The notes: generated by a model from the letters alone, not told the origin. A stretch of DNA of 64,000 nucleotides from Paenibacillus sp. 37 (GCF_008386395.1 NZ_CP043761.1:4526001-4590000); one strand, 5' to 3'. Shown: positions 1 through 7,884, numbered from the stretch's first letter. Translations and numbers: made by a program.

Positions 1-692
1 ACACGATGCTTGAGTACAGTCACTTCTTTCTCACTAAGCTTGCGCTTGACTGAATCAATAACCGCATCAACGTATAACTTGTCCAGAATACCTTCTTCAA
101 TGTTCTCCCCACTATAGATAGTATCCATCAAAGTCACGGATTGAGTTTGTTGATCATCAGCACCTACAGGCTCATCCAGGTACTTCACACCTTTACCCAC
201 CTGGAGTGCTTTGTTGACCTTATCTTCCTCCTCATCCAGCAGCAACGCGATTTCATGTGCTGGTGGCAGGTAGCCCATATCGTGCTCAAGTCGATTGATT
301 CGGTTGATTAATTCCGTAGCTGTGCGAGTTGGACGAATAATGCTTGCGCTATCTCTTAGAAAACATCGGATCTCTCTGACAATCGCAGTGACAGCAAACG
401 AACTAAATTTCACGCCACGCCCCGTATCAAATGCCCTAATCGCTTTGATGAATCCCAGACGGCCCAGTTGAAGAATATCATCCTTCTCTACACAATGATT
501 CTTAATAATCATTTCGGGCTTTCCAATATACTTATGAACAGAATGCCAAATCAAGTTCTCATTGACCAAAATACAATCCCCGAGGAAATGCTCATCGAGC
601 TTACAACGTTCAATATTTTCTACTTCATCCATTGTGTAGTGCTTCTTATCTACCTGCAAATTCGTACTAATATGTTCTGGAAATTTTCCCAT
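1..692 (-). CDS. RNA polymerase sigma-70 family factor, 3' end outside window
   Basis: Translation from the ATG at 692 stays open to the window edge (230 codons seen). Around residues 65-115 it carries the sigma region 2 signature: DDILQLGRLGFIKAIRAFD, then GRGVKFSSFAVTAIVREI, then RCFLRDS. This matches the core-binding and -10-recognition helices of SigB/SigF/SigG-type factors. A region 3-like stretch follows (PPAHEIALLLDEEEDKVNKA), and the visible end (SEKEVTVLKH) enters region 4. An SD-like GGGAG lies 6 nt before the start. It is one of two sigma factors in the tail element and a candidate reader of the shared late promoters, or an earlier-stage regulator of them. Family assignment is sure; target specificity is inferred. 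Confidence 0.9.
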   Translation of the reverse strand, partial: MGKFPEHISTNLQVDKKHYTMDEVENIERCKLDEHFLGDCILVNENLIWHSVHKYIGKPEMIIKNHCVEKDDILQLGRLGFIKAIRAFDTGRGVKFSSFAVTAIVREIRCFLRDSASIIRPTRTATELINRINRLEHDMGYLPPAHEIALLLDEEEDKVNKALQVGKGVKYLDEPVGADDQQTQSVTLMDTIYSGENIEEGILDKLYVDAVIDSVKRKLSEKEVTVLKHR

Positions 693-722
693 TTGGATCT
701 CCCTATGTAAAATTGATAAACT

Positions 723-751
723 ATACTATAGTATTCAAATTCTATTGTTAA
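723..751 (-). promoter_or_regulatory. weak candidate promoter of the partial sigma gene
   Basis: TTAACA (746-751, minus strand) is followed after 15 nt by TATAGTAT. It resembles the element's late promoter motif in its -35 half only, because the CG of the -10 is missing. It could equally be a host SigA-type promoter. It lies about 30 nt upstream of the start at 692. Confidence 0.3.
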
Positions 752-758
752 CTGATGT

Positions 759-1466
759 TTATTGTCCTTTTTTGATTATTTCAAGCATTTTTTTATGGTG
801 CTCCTTCACTTGATTGTAGTACCAGGAGCGAGCCTTTCCCTTAGCTACGTTTCCTTCTCCCTGATTGTACGCAATGGTTGCCGTACGAAGATTTCCGTCG
901 TACTTATCCATAAGATATTCCAAGTATATAATGCTTGTCCTAATATTCGTTTCAGGCTGATGTAGCTCCTGTTTACTCACTCCAAACGATTTCGCTGTGC
1001 TTGGAAGAATCTGAAGTAAACCAATCGCTCCATGAGATGATACACTTTCCTCTAACATCCGGCTCTCTTGCCACATCATAGCCAGAATCCAGACGGAATC
1101 GATATCCGTATCCTTCGAATATTGAACTACCCACCTCACATACTTCAGCAGCTTTGCCCGGCTCACTGTTTTCTCATGATGGAGTTCTATATACTGCTCA
1201 AGCATATCAGTCATTTGTATTTGCGCAGGAGCAACCGATGCATCTTTAACTTGTTTTCCCTGCTTTTCTTGCTTCTCTTGTTTTTCTTGCTTCATTGGTT
1301 TTACTGGCTTTATCTGCTCTTCTTGTGTTACTTCCTTTAATCTCTTGGAGTCAAGCGCTTCTTCGCCGATCGGTTTGTAATTTCCTAATGCTGATAGACT
1401 CCCGTATTGCGAAGCCAATACCACAACAGCAATAACAATACCTATTACTCTTTCTAAAGTGAGCAA
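759..1466 (-). CDS. membrane-anchored lytic transglycosylase (SLT domain)
   Basis: 235 aa. Residues 5-25 form a hydrophobic N-terminal anchor or signal segment. A low-complexity Lys/Gln/Glu linker (KQEKQEKQEKQ repeats, about residues 59-75) follows. The SLT lysozyme-like domain (about 110-225) shows the catalytic Glu134 in MMWQES, the GAIGLLQILP motif at 146-155 and AYNQGEGN at 199-206. It would cleave peptidoglycan glycan strands between MurNAc and GlcNAc, giving the 1,6-anhydro product. In phage-type loci such enzymes serve lysis or local wall opening. A TATAAT box lies about 25 nt upstream of the SD, so a host SigA promoter is possible. Catalytic class is well supported; the role in particle release is inferred. 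Confidence 0.9.
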   Translation of the reverse strand: MLTLERVIGIVIAVVVLASQYGSLSALGNYKPIGEEALDSKRLKEVTQEEQIKPVKPMKQEKQEKQEKQGKQVKDASVAPAQIQMTDMLEQYIELHHEKTVSRAKLLKYVRWVVQYSKDTDIDSVWILAMMWQESRMLEESVSSHGAIGLLQILPSTAKSFGVSKQELHQPETNIRTSIIYLEYLMDKYDGNLRTATIAYNQGEGNVAKGKARSWYYNQVKEHHKKMLEIIKKGQ

Positions 1467-1528
1467 CAGATTCGCCCACCTCCTTACTGAAAGCCTCTAT
1501 ATTATAGAAGGAATAATCTCATACAACG

Positions 1529-1744
1529 TTAGGATTGGTCTTGTTCACTTGGTTGATATACGATGATTGCCGCAAATTCCAACGTGCTGCTGGATGGTTC
1601 AACGGTGGAGGTAAACTCCAGTCCGGTAACGAACGTGTGTGGCTTGGATAACATCCATGCGTTGATTAATTCTTCCACACCTGCAGCGCTAGCGGACACA
1701 AACGTTTTTACAGCTAAATCCGAGGCGTAGTTTAACACCTTCAT
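1529..1744 (-). CDS. hypothetical protein, 71 aa
   Basis: 71 aa with no recognised family. It is a mixed alpha/beta-looking small protein with no membrane segment or signal peptide. Its ATG at 1744 overlaps the last 4 nt of the upstream 124-aa gene (ATGA junction), which points to translational coupling. Both genes lie behind the shared late-type promoter at 2169-2197. The gene is called because of this coupling and because the frame fills the gap between two genes; function is unknown. Confidence 0.6.
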   Translation of the reverse strand: MKVLNYASDLAVKTFVSASAAGVEELINAWMLSKPHTFVTGLEFTSTVEPSSSTLEFAAIIVYQPSEQDQS

Positions 1745-2115
1745 TGCTCTTCACCAGATGAGTCTTGTTCCTCTTCCTTTTTCTCTTCAATGAGTTGATT
1801 AAACTCCTCTTCGGTCAGTTCATGAATCTCCAATTCATAAGCACTTGTCAGAATGTACCCCATACCATCCGTTAAATGAACGTTATAAAATGTTTGTGGT
1901 TCTTCATGGAAGGTACCCTCTTCGTAGTTGAATCCAATAACGGCTTTTTCGTAACCCGCTACACTGCCAGCAAACCATACGTTGGCCTGGGTTGTTGCGC
2001 CGGTTGGCGTCTGGATTTCATGCATATTGGTCGGCGCGTGGATATACTTTCCAATCATACTGGCTACGATTTCTTCCGTTAATTTATCTTCTTTTGCTTT
2101 GATCACATGTGTCAT
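1741..2115 (-). CDS. hypothetical protein, 124 aa, acidic C-terminus
   Basis: 124 aa with no family recognised. The C-terminal 25 residues are strongly acidic (EEEFNQLIEEKKEEEQDSS). An AATGGAGGAAT SD stands before the ATG at 2115. It is the first gene behind a strong match to the late promoter motif (2169-2197) and is stop-start coupled to the 71-aa gene. The size, acidity and position suggest a small cytosolic accessory or regulatory protein of the tail element rather than a structural one, but nothing in the sequence proves that. Confidence 0.65.
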   Translation of the reverse strand: MTHVIKAKEDKLTEEIVASMIGKYIHAPTNMHEIQTPTGATTQANVWFAGSVAGYEKAVIGFNYEEGTFHEEPQTFYNVHLTDGMGYILTSAYELEIHELTEEEFNQLIEEKKEEEQDSSGEEQ

Positions 2116-2168
2116 TGAATTATTCCTCCATTAATTAAAGTCTCGCGAATATTCTTGCCCTTACATTC

Positions 2169-2197
2169 TCTATACGTGTTATAGGAGCAGCAGTTAA
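2169..2197 (-). promoter_or_regulatory. late promoter site A (TTAACT-N15-CGTATAGA)
   Basis: The minus strand reads TTAACT at 2197-2192, 15 nt, then CGTATAGA at 2176-2169. It lies about 50 nt upstream of the 124-aa gene start. It is a full match to the consensus built from the nine sites in this window. Confidence 0.75.
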
Positions 2198-2580
2198 ATT
2201 GGAGCCGCAGATGAAGTATTGGTTCCGCTGCTTAGGACCATATAGTTCGTCCGCATATGGTGTACAGCCACGTCCAGATCAGCCACTCGTTTGGAGACAA
2301 AGTCTTCAATGACAGGCTCCAATGGCCTGAAACCCACAACCAAGATCGGCTTTTTATGTATATAAGCATGATGCATGATCACAATATCAGTAGAGGTCAA
2401 ATGATCCATATCCAGATTAACCAAGACGGCATCAGCCTGTACCACTACTTTCTCAATGATCAAGGCATACTCCCTGTTGCTTAAATCAGAAGCTGTCGAA
2501 GAATCATGACTTGCCCAAGCGATATCCGAATACCCCTCCAGACGTTCCACAGAAAATCCTAAAACCACCACACTAAGCAT
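2194..2580 (-). CDS. nucleoside 2-deoxyribosyltransferase-like small protein
   Basis: 128 aa. The central segment ADAVLVNLDMDHLTSTDIV followed by MHHAYIHKKPILVVG has the layout of the nucleoside 2-deoxyribosyltransferase / TIR-like Rossmann family: a strand, a variable loop, a D/E position, then 'AY..gKPi'. The catalytic Glu usual in NDT enzymes is not obvious; an Asp sits nearby. An NAD/nucleotide-processing or purely structural role cannot be told apart. It has its own promoter (site B at 2612-2641) and follows the second sigma gene. Fold call is an inference of moderate strength. Confidence 0.5.
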   Translation of the reverse strand: MLSVVVLGFSVERLEGYSDIAWASHDSSTASDLSNREYALIIEKVVVQADAVLVNLDMDHLTSTDIVIMHHAYIHKKPILVVGFRPLEPVIEDFVSKRVADLDVAVHHMRTNYMVLSSGTNTSSAAPI

Positions 2581-2611
2581 CTTGTTCCGCCTTCCTTTCT
2601 GTACTAATCAC

Positions 2612-2641
2612 TCTATACGACATAAAAAAGCACCCAGTTAA
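2612..2641 (-). promoter_or_regulatory. late promoter site B, -35 box in a terminator loop
   Basis: TTAACT (2641-2636), 16 nt, CGTATAGA (2619-2612) on the minus strand. The -35 hexamer overlaps the loop of the terminator hairpin at 2624-2648 and the U-run forms the spacer. It would drive the 128-aa gene starting at 2580. Confidence 0.75.
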
Positions 2642-2648
2642 GGGTGCT
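2624..2648 (-). terminator. intrinsic terminator of the small sigma gene
   Basis: Stem AGCACCC / GGGTGCT with a TTAACT-bearing loop, followed by six U. It ends the sigma transcription unit (stop at 2715) and shares bases with promoter site B. Confidence 0.8.
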
Positions 2649-2714
2649 CTCTCTGTTCTATGTAGGTTACTGATCTATCTTCATCAAACTTAGGCTATTA
2701 ATTGCCACTTATGA

Positions 2715-3281
2715 CTACAATGCTTCGTATTTCTCACGAATCGCTTTCCATAACTGGGATATACGTGCCTTGGATACACCTAGCATTCCTGCAATCTCTA
2801 CAAATTCATACCCCGAAGTCCGAAGCTTAAAGATTTGTTTCTCACGTTCGTTCAGTCTCATATTTTCCATAATATCTGTTACAAACTCAAAATTCTCATA
2901 AGCAAACCCAGCATGACCAAGCGCTAATGCGATATCTGAGCCTTCCGATTCATCGCCACCACCCTGATCCGTGCACATGATCTGTACAGCGTTAACCACA
3001 CTGAGATTTTTCTCAGACATGCACTTGCGGTACATGTCCTTGATTTTATTTTCGATAAGATGATCAACAAACGTCGACATTTTGGCTTTTTCTGCATCAT
3101 ACTTGTCCAGGGATTTAACTAATTTGATCATAATCTCCTGGGTCACATCTTCTTTCTCCATCCCGGCAAACGTTTTACCTCTAAGCTTGTGACGACACTT
3201 CTCCTGAGCTTTATTCAGGAACATGTCTATATCCCCAATCTCAAATAAATCATCAAAACCCATAGCAGTTGTAGCAGGCAT
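2715..3281 (-). CDS. small sigma-70 family factor (ECF-like architecture)
   Basis: 188 aa with only regions 2 and 4, as in ECF-size sigma factors. Region 2 spans about residues 18-93, with EDVTQEIMIKLVKSLDKYD and then MSTFVDHLIENKIKDMYRK. Region 4 covers about 138-186 (LNEREKQIFKLRTSGYEFVE), with the helix-turn-helix GVSKARISQLWKAIREKY. An SD-like GGGGGA stands 8 nt before the ATG. It sits in the tail element behind a relaxed copy of the late promoter motif (3580-3608) and about 300 nt of leader, which would allow autoregulation. It is the leading candidate to recognise TTAACT-N15-CGTATAGA: ECF-type -10 boxes often contain CGT. Sigma identity is strong; target assignment is inferred. Confidence 0.88.
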   Translation of the reverse strand: MPATTAMGFDDLFEIGDIDMFLNKAQEKCRHKLRGKTFAGMEKEDVTQEIMIKLVKSLDKYDAEKAKMSTFVDHLIENKIKDMYRKCMSEKNLSVVNAVQIMCTDQGGGDESEGSDIALALGHAGFAYENFEFVTDIMENMRLNEREKQIFKLRTSGYEFVEIAGMLGVSKARISQLWKAIREKYEAL

Positions 3282-3579
3282 TATACATTTCCCCCATTAA
3301 CTATTTAATTATTAGTAGTTCGTATTCTTTCTTCACAATCTAGTCGCTATCCAGCATGATCTTACTCTATATTCCCGCTATTGCTCCCGAAATCTCATAT
3401 ACCTTATGTAGTCTTATTTACACAGAATTGAAGCTAATAAGCCTAATTACATACAAACGATCAAGAAATCTCCCTTTGATCCGCCTCCCTATTCCCATCC
3501 TATTACATTCAGAATAACAAATACGAACTAATGTTCGCAACATTTATTTATTTCGTTCGCTTATATGTCTTTTACTGAC
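3282..3579 (-). other. long untranslated leader of the small sigma gene
   Basis: About 300 nt between the promoter-like site H and the sigma ATG hold no convincing gene. The stretch is AT-rich with no strong hairpin that I can see by eye. It could contain further promoters or a regulatory leader. Confidence 0.4.
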
Positions 3580-3608
3580 TATATACGAAGTATACGGTGA
3601 AAGGTAAA
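3580..3608 (-). promoter_or_regulatory. late promoter site H (TTTACC-N15-CGTATATA)
   Basis: A weaker match (TTTACC at 3608-3603, CGTATATA at 3587-3580) with exact 15-nt spacing. It sits just downstream of a strong terminator, the same terminator-then-promoter order seen elsewhere in the element. The next gene is the 188-aa sigma factor. Confidence 0.5.
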
Positions 3609-3626
3609 GCAGCATTTTTTACAAAC

Positions 3627-3686
3627 AAAAAGACCAACACAGAGCGCACCACTGGAAAATACCAAAATGGTGGAATGTGTCGGTCT
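3627..3686 (-). terminator. strong intrinsic terminator
   Basis: 11-bp stem AGACCGACACA / TGTGTTGGTCT (one G-U pair) with an inner CCACCA / TGGTG stem, followed by five U. It lies after the 138-aa gene ending at 3881. Confidence 0.8.
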
Positions 3687-3880
3687 TGGTCTGACATCTA
3701 TTTCGTCCCAATTACCGAAGATATGGCCTTCAAGTTCTTTAACAAGGTTATAGGCTTCGTCAAGATTATTAATCTATTCGATCGCCATAAGGGTAGTATA
3801 AGGAAATATGTAGGATATTGTCAACAACAAAAATTAGTTCCTAAGAACCTGTCCAGTATTCAAACGTTAGTTCATAGGTC

Positions 3881-4297
3881 TTAAGGCATCTTAATCTCAT
3901 CATTTTTCAGCAGTACTTCAACATCCTTGTTCATCTTGAAGACTGTAATCTGCTCTGCAAAATCATGGCCAAAAAATGTTGTTTCGATGTCTTCGATCTT
4001 CAGACCCATGTTGATATAGGAGAAAACGGGGTTGAAATCTTCTCTCATCATATGTGCTAGCTTCATCTTGTATTCGGCGAAAATTTGACTTGAGTGTGAT
4101 TGCATATGTTCCAGCATAAACGCTTCAGGCTTGGTGAATTTTGCTGTAAACTTTAAGATGATAAAATGATTCATGATAGAGACTCTGGTATCTACCGGCC
4201 CGCGTTCAGTAAAATCTTTTCTTATTCTGGATGCCAACTTTGCGAGCTCTCTTTCCAAGTCTTTTATCTCAATGTCCCATCCCTCCTTGCCAATCAT
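3881..4297 (-). CDS. DUF2294 / MpsC-like protein
   Basis: 138 aa. The N-terminal half (about residues 8-60) has the layout of DUF2294: an amphipathic helix, then RKDFTERGP (compare the family pattern R..y.GrGP), then a hydrophobic strand pair (MNHFIILKFTAKFTKPE). The C-terminal half has the IEDIETTFFGH..FAEQITVFKM pattern resembling the family's 'd.st...e..vF.L'. DUF2294/MpsC proteins are small cytosolic proteins of poorly known role, linked in some species to cation transport. Why a tail element carries one is unclear. It is flanked by terminators on both sides, so it is a monocistronic unit; its promoter is not obvious. Confidence 0.6.
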   Translation of the reverse strand: MIGKEGWDIEIKDLERELAKLASRIRKDFTERGPVDTRVSIMNHFIILKFTAKFTKPEAFMLEHMQSHSSQIFAEYKMKLAHMMREDFNPVFSYINMGLKIEDIETTFFGHDFAEQITVFKMNKDVEVLLKNDEIKMP

Positions 4298-4412
4298 CCT
4301 GACCCCTTCTACTGCCCCTGAACATATGAATTCAACCTAGTTTAATCAAAACTGCTTGTACAAGACAAGTTTCAATGGATGCATTAAATCAATTCACTAT
4401 CAACTTTTCATG

Positions 4413-4450
4413 AAAAAGGAATAGACCCCAGAACTAGGCTTGGGGTATAT
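4413..4450 (-). terminator. intrinsic terminator
   Basis: Stem ATACCCCA / TGGGGTCTAT around a 10-nt loop, followed by CCTTTTTC. It separates the 65/107-aa pair from the 138-aa gene. Confidence 0.65.
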
Positions 4451-4531
4451 CACTTTATTAACTATATTTTATAATTATTCAAATAAAATAGCAGTTAGTG
4501 CTGAAAAGCTAACATTAGTTAGCTTATACGC

Positions 4532-4729
4532 TTAATTTATCATTTCATTGGTGAGCTCTATTTTGAGCAGGCTAAACGCAACCAGGTTCAAAATGACATT
4601 GGCACCATAGTCTCTTTCGATCAAATCGAACGCTTCTTCCGTTGCTCCAACCAGATCCTCCTTATCGGAGGTCATCTCGGTAGTGACAATTTCCTCATCA
4701 TTCAGTGCAAAGGTCAGCCTGTAAAGCAT
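4532..4729 (-). CDS. hypothetical protein, 65 aa
   Basis: 65 aa, acidic and without a membrane segment; no family recognised. Its ATG at 4729 lies inside the last 32 nt of the 107-aa gene, so the two are likely coupled. It is expressed from promoter site C (5065-5093) and ends before the terminator at 4413-4450. Confidence 0.6.
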   Translation of the reverse strand: MLYRLTFALNDEEIVTTEMTSDKEDLVGATEEAFDLIERDYGANVILNLVAFSLLKIELTNEMIN

Positions 4730-5021
4730 CTGTATTCCCCTCCTTAGAGGTCAATTCAATATTTCGCACATCGGTAAGATCAATGATATGAACCACATCG
4801 TCTGTATCTTCCAACGTGATCGATTTTCCCTCGTTCTTGTGTTTGGTGAATAGTCGGCGATATTCTTGCTTAACCTCATCCGCAGTTAACGGGATTTCGC
4901 GTACGATCTTATCCGAATCTTTCTCTTTCTGTTGTAATCTAGGATTATCTTCTATCCAGTTCACCGTCTTTTTCTTCCCACTTCCCTTGAAATAGAAATG
5001 AGCAGTAAGTTCAATATTCAT
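4698..5021 (-). CDS. hypothetical protein, 107 aa
   Basis: 107 aa, charged and mostly beta-looking at the N-terminus (MNIELTAHFYFKGSGKKKTV). GGGAGGT stands 9 nt before the ATG at 5021. It is the first gene after promoter site C. Small charged proteins at the distal end of tail operons are often regulators or chaperones, but no motif supports a specific call here. Confidence 0.65.
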   Translation of the reverse strand: MNIELTAHFYFKGSGKKKTVNWIEDNPRLQQKEKDSDKIVREIPLTADEVKQEYRRLFTKHKNEGKSITLEDTDDVVHIIDLTDVRNIELTSKEGNTDALQADLCTE

Positions 5022-5064
5022 CGTATACTACCTCCCGGAATAATTACGTTTTCATACTACTTTC

Positions 5065-5093
5065 TCTATACGTCTTATCCAAATAAGTGTTAA
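5065..5093 (-). promoter_or_regulatory. late promoter site C (TTAACA-N15-CGTATAGA)
   Basis: TTAACA at 5093-5088 and CGTATAGA at 5072-5065. It lies just after the terminator at 5147-5172 and about 45 nt before the 107-aa gene. Confidence 0.75.
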
Positions 5094-5146
5094 TGCTAAT
5101 CTTCATATGTAGATGTGGGATACACAAACTATTTCGTTGTTAAAAG

Positions 5147-5172
5147 AAAAAAGGACAGCACATGCTATCCTT
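5147..5172 (-). terminator. intrinsic terminator of the fibre operon
   Basis: Stem AAGGATAGC / GCTGTCCTT (one mismatch) with loop ATGT and a following U4-C-U4 run. It ends the run of genes from 12041 down to 5178. Confidence 0.75.
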
Positions 5173-5177
5173 CCGTA

Positions 5178-6092
5178 TTAGTATTTCTTAACCGCTATAC
5201 GATTGCCGTATGAATCATATATATATTGGAAGTTGGTTTGAACAGGTGTTGTTCCCATCCTGGTGATGGACTTTGCCACCATTCTTCCCTCATCATCATA
5301 CTGATAGATGACATCAACCAAAGTAGGAAGCTGCACGAAGTCCACACCGTCATATCGGTAAATTTCACCAATGGAAGTGACCATGAAAGATTCATCTTGT
5401 GCATAACCTTCTGGAGAAGCTGGCATGATCAGTACAGGTTCTCTGACCAGCTGCTCGGTGTAGTTGTCTGTAACGACTTGTCGAATAACTCTTCCCTGCA
5501 TGTCAAAAGCAAAATATGTAACTACATCCGTATAATCTACCAAATCGCTGATCGATTCCCACGGATCAATGACATTCAGGCGTTTTCGTTCAGCCCAGGT
5601 CATACTCACATGCGTTTCTCCATCGTTGATCATATCGGCACTGTGTGTGTCAGGATGTTTGTAATGATTGGCCTCAAGCTCGATGTTGGACAACTTTTCA
5701 CGTTCGTTCAGAGTCATGATAACGTTATAACTTCCATCTGTTAACATGTCTGCACTGTGTGTATCCGGATGAGTATAGATCACCGTTTTGGAACCATTAA
5801 GATTAATGATTCCATTCTCGGGATGGTTTGAAACTCGATCACCACCCACCTTTACATATTTCCCACCGCTGTATGTATAGGTCGTTGATTCATTTTGATT
5901 GCTTGAGTCTTGGCGTACCAGATACAATCTTCCTGCTTCACCTAAGGTTGGCAGTTCAGTTTTGAGTCTGACCGAGACCACGTTTCCTACTGACACTGCG
6001 TCCAGTCTGCCATCAAGTGAGGCATAAGAATCCCTGGCTTGTTTAACTTCACGTTCTACTTTGGCAGCTTTGCTGAATGAAACAATATCCAT
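5178..6092 (-). CDS. tail fibre / appendage protein with HPDTHSADM repeats
   Basis: 304 aa. N-terminal coiled-coil (about residues 5-32). Two copies of a fibre-type repeat lie around residues 105-180: HPDTHSADM..DG....MT..ER..L..I, a pattern common in Bacillus phage tail fibres. The C-terminus (about 260-304) has YD-type beta repeats (YQYDDEGRMVAKSITRMG, YDSYGNRIAVKKY). It is the last gene of the fibre operon. It probably forms part of the distal appendage that contacts the host envelope. Fibre nature is well supported; the receptor is unknown. Confidence 0.75.
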   Translation of the reverse strand: MDIVSFSKAAKVEREVKQARDSYASLDGRLDAVSVGNVVSVRLKTELPTLGEAGRLYLVRQDSSNQNESTTYTYSGGKYVKVGGDRVSNHPENGIINLNGSKTVIYTHPDTHSADMLTDGSYNVIMTLNEREKLSNIELEANHYKHPDTHSADMINDGETHVSMTWAERKRLNVIDPWESISDLVDYTDVVTYFAFDMQGRVIRQVVTDNYTEQLVREPVLIMPASPEGYAQDESFMVTSIGEIYRYDGVDFVQLPTLVDVIYQYDDEGRMVAKSITRMGTTPVQTNFQYIYDSYGNRIAVKKY

Positions 6093-6110
6093 GTGGTGGT
6101 CCTCCTCCTC

Positions 6111-6506
6111 CTACCTCGTAGTCAATCCAACGACCTCGATATCGAAGTGGGCTACATCTGTACCCAGATTTTTTAACGACAAGTGAAGTGTTGAAGTCCC
6201 ATCTACGTCCTCATATGGCAAATCGATCATATCGTAAATCCCTTCCATAAAATTCCCCGTCGAGTATTGGGCATTGTTGAAATAGAGAACCTCTGGATGT
6301 GGACCCGCACTGTTCAAAACATGAACTTCCATATTCGTCTCTCTGGACGGAATGACCCTAATCGTTTTGATCATGAATCGAGGATGTTCCATGGGAATAT
6401 CAATCATTGCCTTCGCCCCACCGGCAACATACTCTACTCTTTGGGCAAACGATACCGGCAATAGCACTTTTCTCATCTCCTCCATCAGTTTCCATGTCCT
6501 GTTCAA
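6111..6506 (-). CDS. hypothetical tail-tip protein, 131 aa
   Basis: 131 aa; beta-rich. The TTG at 6506 is chosen because AAGGAGG ends 8 nt before it. It overlaps the last 4 nt of the upstream gene. A jelly-roll-like or small beta-sandwich is suggested by alternating hydrophobics (FMIKTIRVIPSRETNMEVHV, DVAHFDIEVVGLTTR), as in accessory adsorption proteins. No family recognised. Confidence 0.65.
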   Translation of the reverse strand: MNRTWKLMEEMRKVLLPVSFAQRVEYVAGGAKAMIDIPMEHPRFMIKTIRVIPSRETNMEVHVLNSAGPHPEVLYFNNAQYSTGNFMEGIYDMIDLPYEDVDGTSTLHLSLKNLGTDVAHFDIEVVGLTTR

Positions 6507-7063
6507 GAGTCTTCCCTCCTTCTAGGAATATGCGTATCCGGATACCGTCGTGGACGAAGATGATTGCCAGATGTGTTACCACTTCCGCTGTAAGACCAAT
6601 CCCCCCACGTTTTCCCCACTAACCCCGCTTGCTGGACAGGAATTTTGACCTTAATGCACCAATCAAGCCCCGCAAAATTTTGTTTTGTTTTTAGGCCTCT
6701 TATGGTGTCTCGAATTAAACCTGCTCCACTGGATTGGGTCAAAAATTGATGCTTCAGTATCATATTTTTTTCATTAGGAATTCCCACTCTGGTTCGTGGC
6801 CCATAAATATACTTATCCGTAACGTATCCAATCAATTGATCATTATGGTTGTCCAGCATCCTCCATGTACCCCAACGGTAGATGTCAATTAATTCAGCCG
6901 TAGTGGATAACGTTCCTAATGAATAGACTATTTCCTTACCTTCAATGGTGACCGGAACAGCATCAAGATCGTATCCAATGCCATGGAGAACTGCCGCCTT
7001 ACTCTGGGTATAGAGAGAACCGCTCTCGGCGGTCCCTACAACTTTCCCTTGATGTATAGCCAT
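6503..7063 (-). CDS. hypothetical tail-tip protein, 186 aa
   Basis: 186 aa. Start ATG 7063 is chosen because AAGGTGGTGAT stands just before it. Composition is Gly/Ser-rich at the C-terminus and ends in a basic tail (RPRRYPDTHIPRRRED). No domain recognised. It lies between two members of the tail-tip gene set and is coupled to the 131-aa gene. It may be a small adsorption protein. Confidence 0.6.
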   Translation of the reverse strand: MAIHQGKVVGTAESGSLYTQSKAAVLHGIGYDLDAVPVTIEGKEIVYSLGTLSTTAELIDIYRWGTWRMLDNHNDQLIGYVTDKYIYGPRTRVGIPNEKNMILKHQFLTQSSGAGLIRDTIRGLKTKQNFAGLDWCIKVKIPVQQAGLVGKTWGDWSYSGSGNTSGNHLRPRRYPDTHIPRRREDS

Positions 7064-7076
7064 GTCCATCACCACC

Positions 7077-7868
7077 TTAATTCATCAGGACAGCAACCGT
7101 AGCGCCTGATAAGAAGCTCTGTCCACCAATCGACAGTGAGTATACCTTAATTGTTTTAGTGCCCACTTTGATCTCATCTCCATGAGAAACTCCAGCAGAA
7201 GGTACCGCATAGATATCAATAAGCTCGCCTCTAGGGCCTTCCACACCATTACACATAATAACCGGAGCAAGATGATAAAGAGACCCCCACCCTGGATTAA
7301 CAGGAAGCATGGCAGAGTAAGCATCATAAATGTTATTCACCATCTGTTTATCTTTATCACGCAACGTCCGGATACCATTATCCCCGTTGTAGCTGAGGCC
7401 AACACTCAAACTCGAGGAATCTGTCTCTGTGGCATATCTGTTCAGAATTCCGAAGTAACCCAGATTGGATATACCGGTGACCGAGTTCACATCCCCCTGC
7501 AAGTAAATAATAATACGGTTTGGTTGAACTGAAACTTGGTAATCGATTAATAGATTCGTATCAACCGCACTCGTATGACATAGAAAGTCCTTTTTCACTT
7601 CGGCTCTGCCCAAAGGAATACTACCATCTGTTGCCATCACATCTTCAGCCACACTCACGGTCAATTTGTTTCCCGTAGTTTCCTTCGTGTTTCCAACCTC
7701 AAGTCTGAAGAACAGTTTATCAGAACCCGTTGTGCCCACCGATTTCAGCACGATCACACTCGCTGTCTCGTAAAAAATGGACCAGGGAGATCCCGCAATC
7801 GTTTTAAAACCTTGAACAATATTCGCGAATAATTCATTCATCTTAACTTTGCCTGTGAAAGTAGCCAT
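7077..7868 (-). CDS. tail-tip paralogue family member, 263 aa
   Basis: 263 aa. The ATG at 7868 is preceded by AGGAGGTG at 10 nt; the longer frame would overlap the upstream gene. It shares with the 317-, 354-, 378- and 639-aa proteins a C-terminal signature, here APVIMCNGVEGPRGELIDIYA. In the relatives this is 'P..V.H..EG.RG...' followed by a 'DE(L)I.D.G' segment. It also has the N-terminal pattern of a helical 'LF..IV..F' start. The group looks like a duplicated tail-tip or adhesin family. Function inferred from position only. Confidence 0.65.
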   Translation of the reverse strand: MATFTGKVKMNELFANIVQGFKTIAGSPWSIFYETASVIVLKSVGTTGSDKLFFRLEVGNTKETTGNKLTVSVAEDVMATDGSIPLGRAEVKKDFLCHTSAVDTNLLIDYQVSVQPNRIIIYLQGDVNSVTGISNLGYFGILNRYATETDSSSLSVGLSYNGDNGIRTLRDKDKQMVNNIYDAYSAMLPVNPGWGSLYHLAPVIMCNGVEGPRGELIDIYAVPSAGVSHGDEIKVGTKTIKVYSLSIGGQSFLSGATVAVLMN

Positions 7869-7884
7869 TCCTCTTAAACACCTC

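Noticed and set aside
468..710. Plus-strand reading frame of 80 codons
   Set aside because: It is the antisense of the partial sigma factor, whose translation shows clear region 2 motifs.
759..1466. Host housekeeping transglycosylase unrelated to the element
   Set aside because: Possible, but it lies between element genes on the same strand, so it is kept as part of the element.
3589..3596. Second CGTATA copy beside site H
   Set aside because: No TTAACT-like box at the right distance.
4521..4528. CGTATAAG after the 65-aa gene
   Set aside because: The -35 position reads CCAATG, too far from the consensus, and a terminator follows without a clear target.
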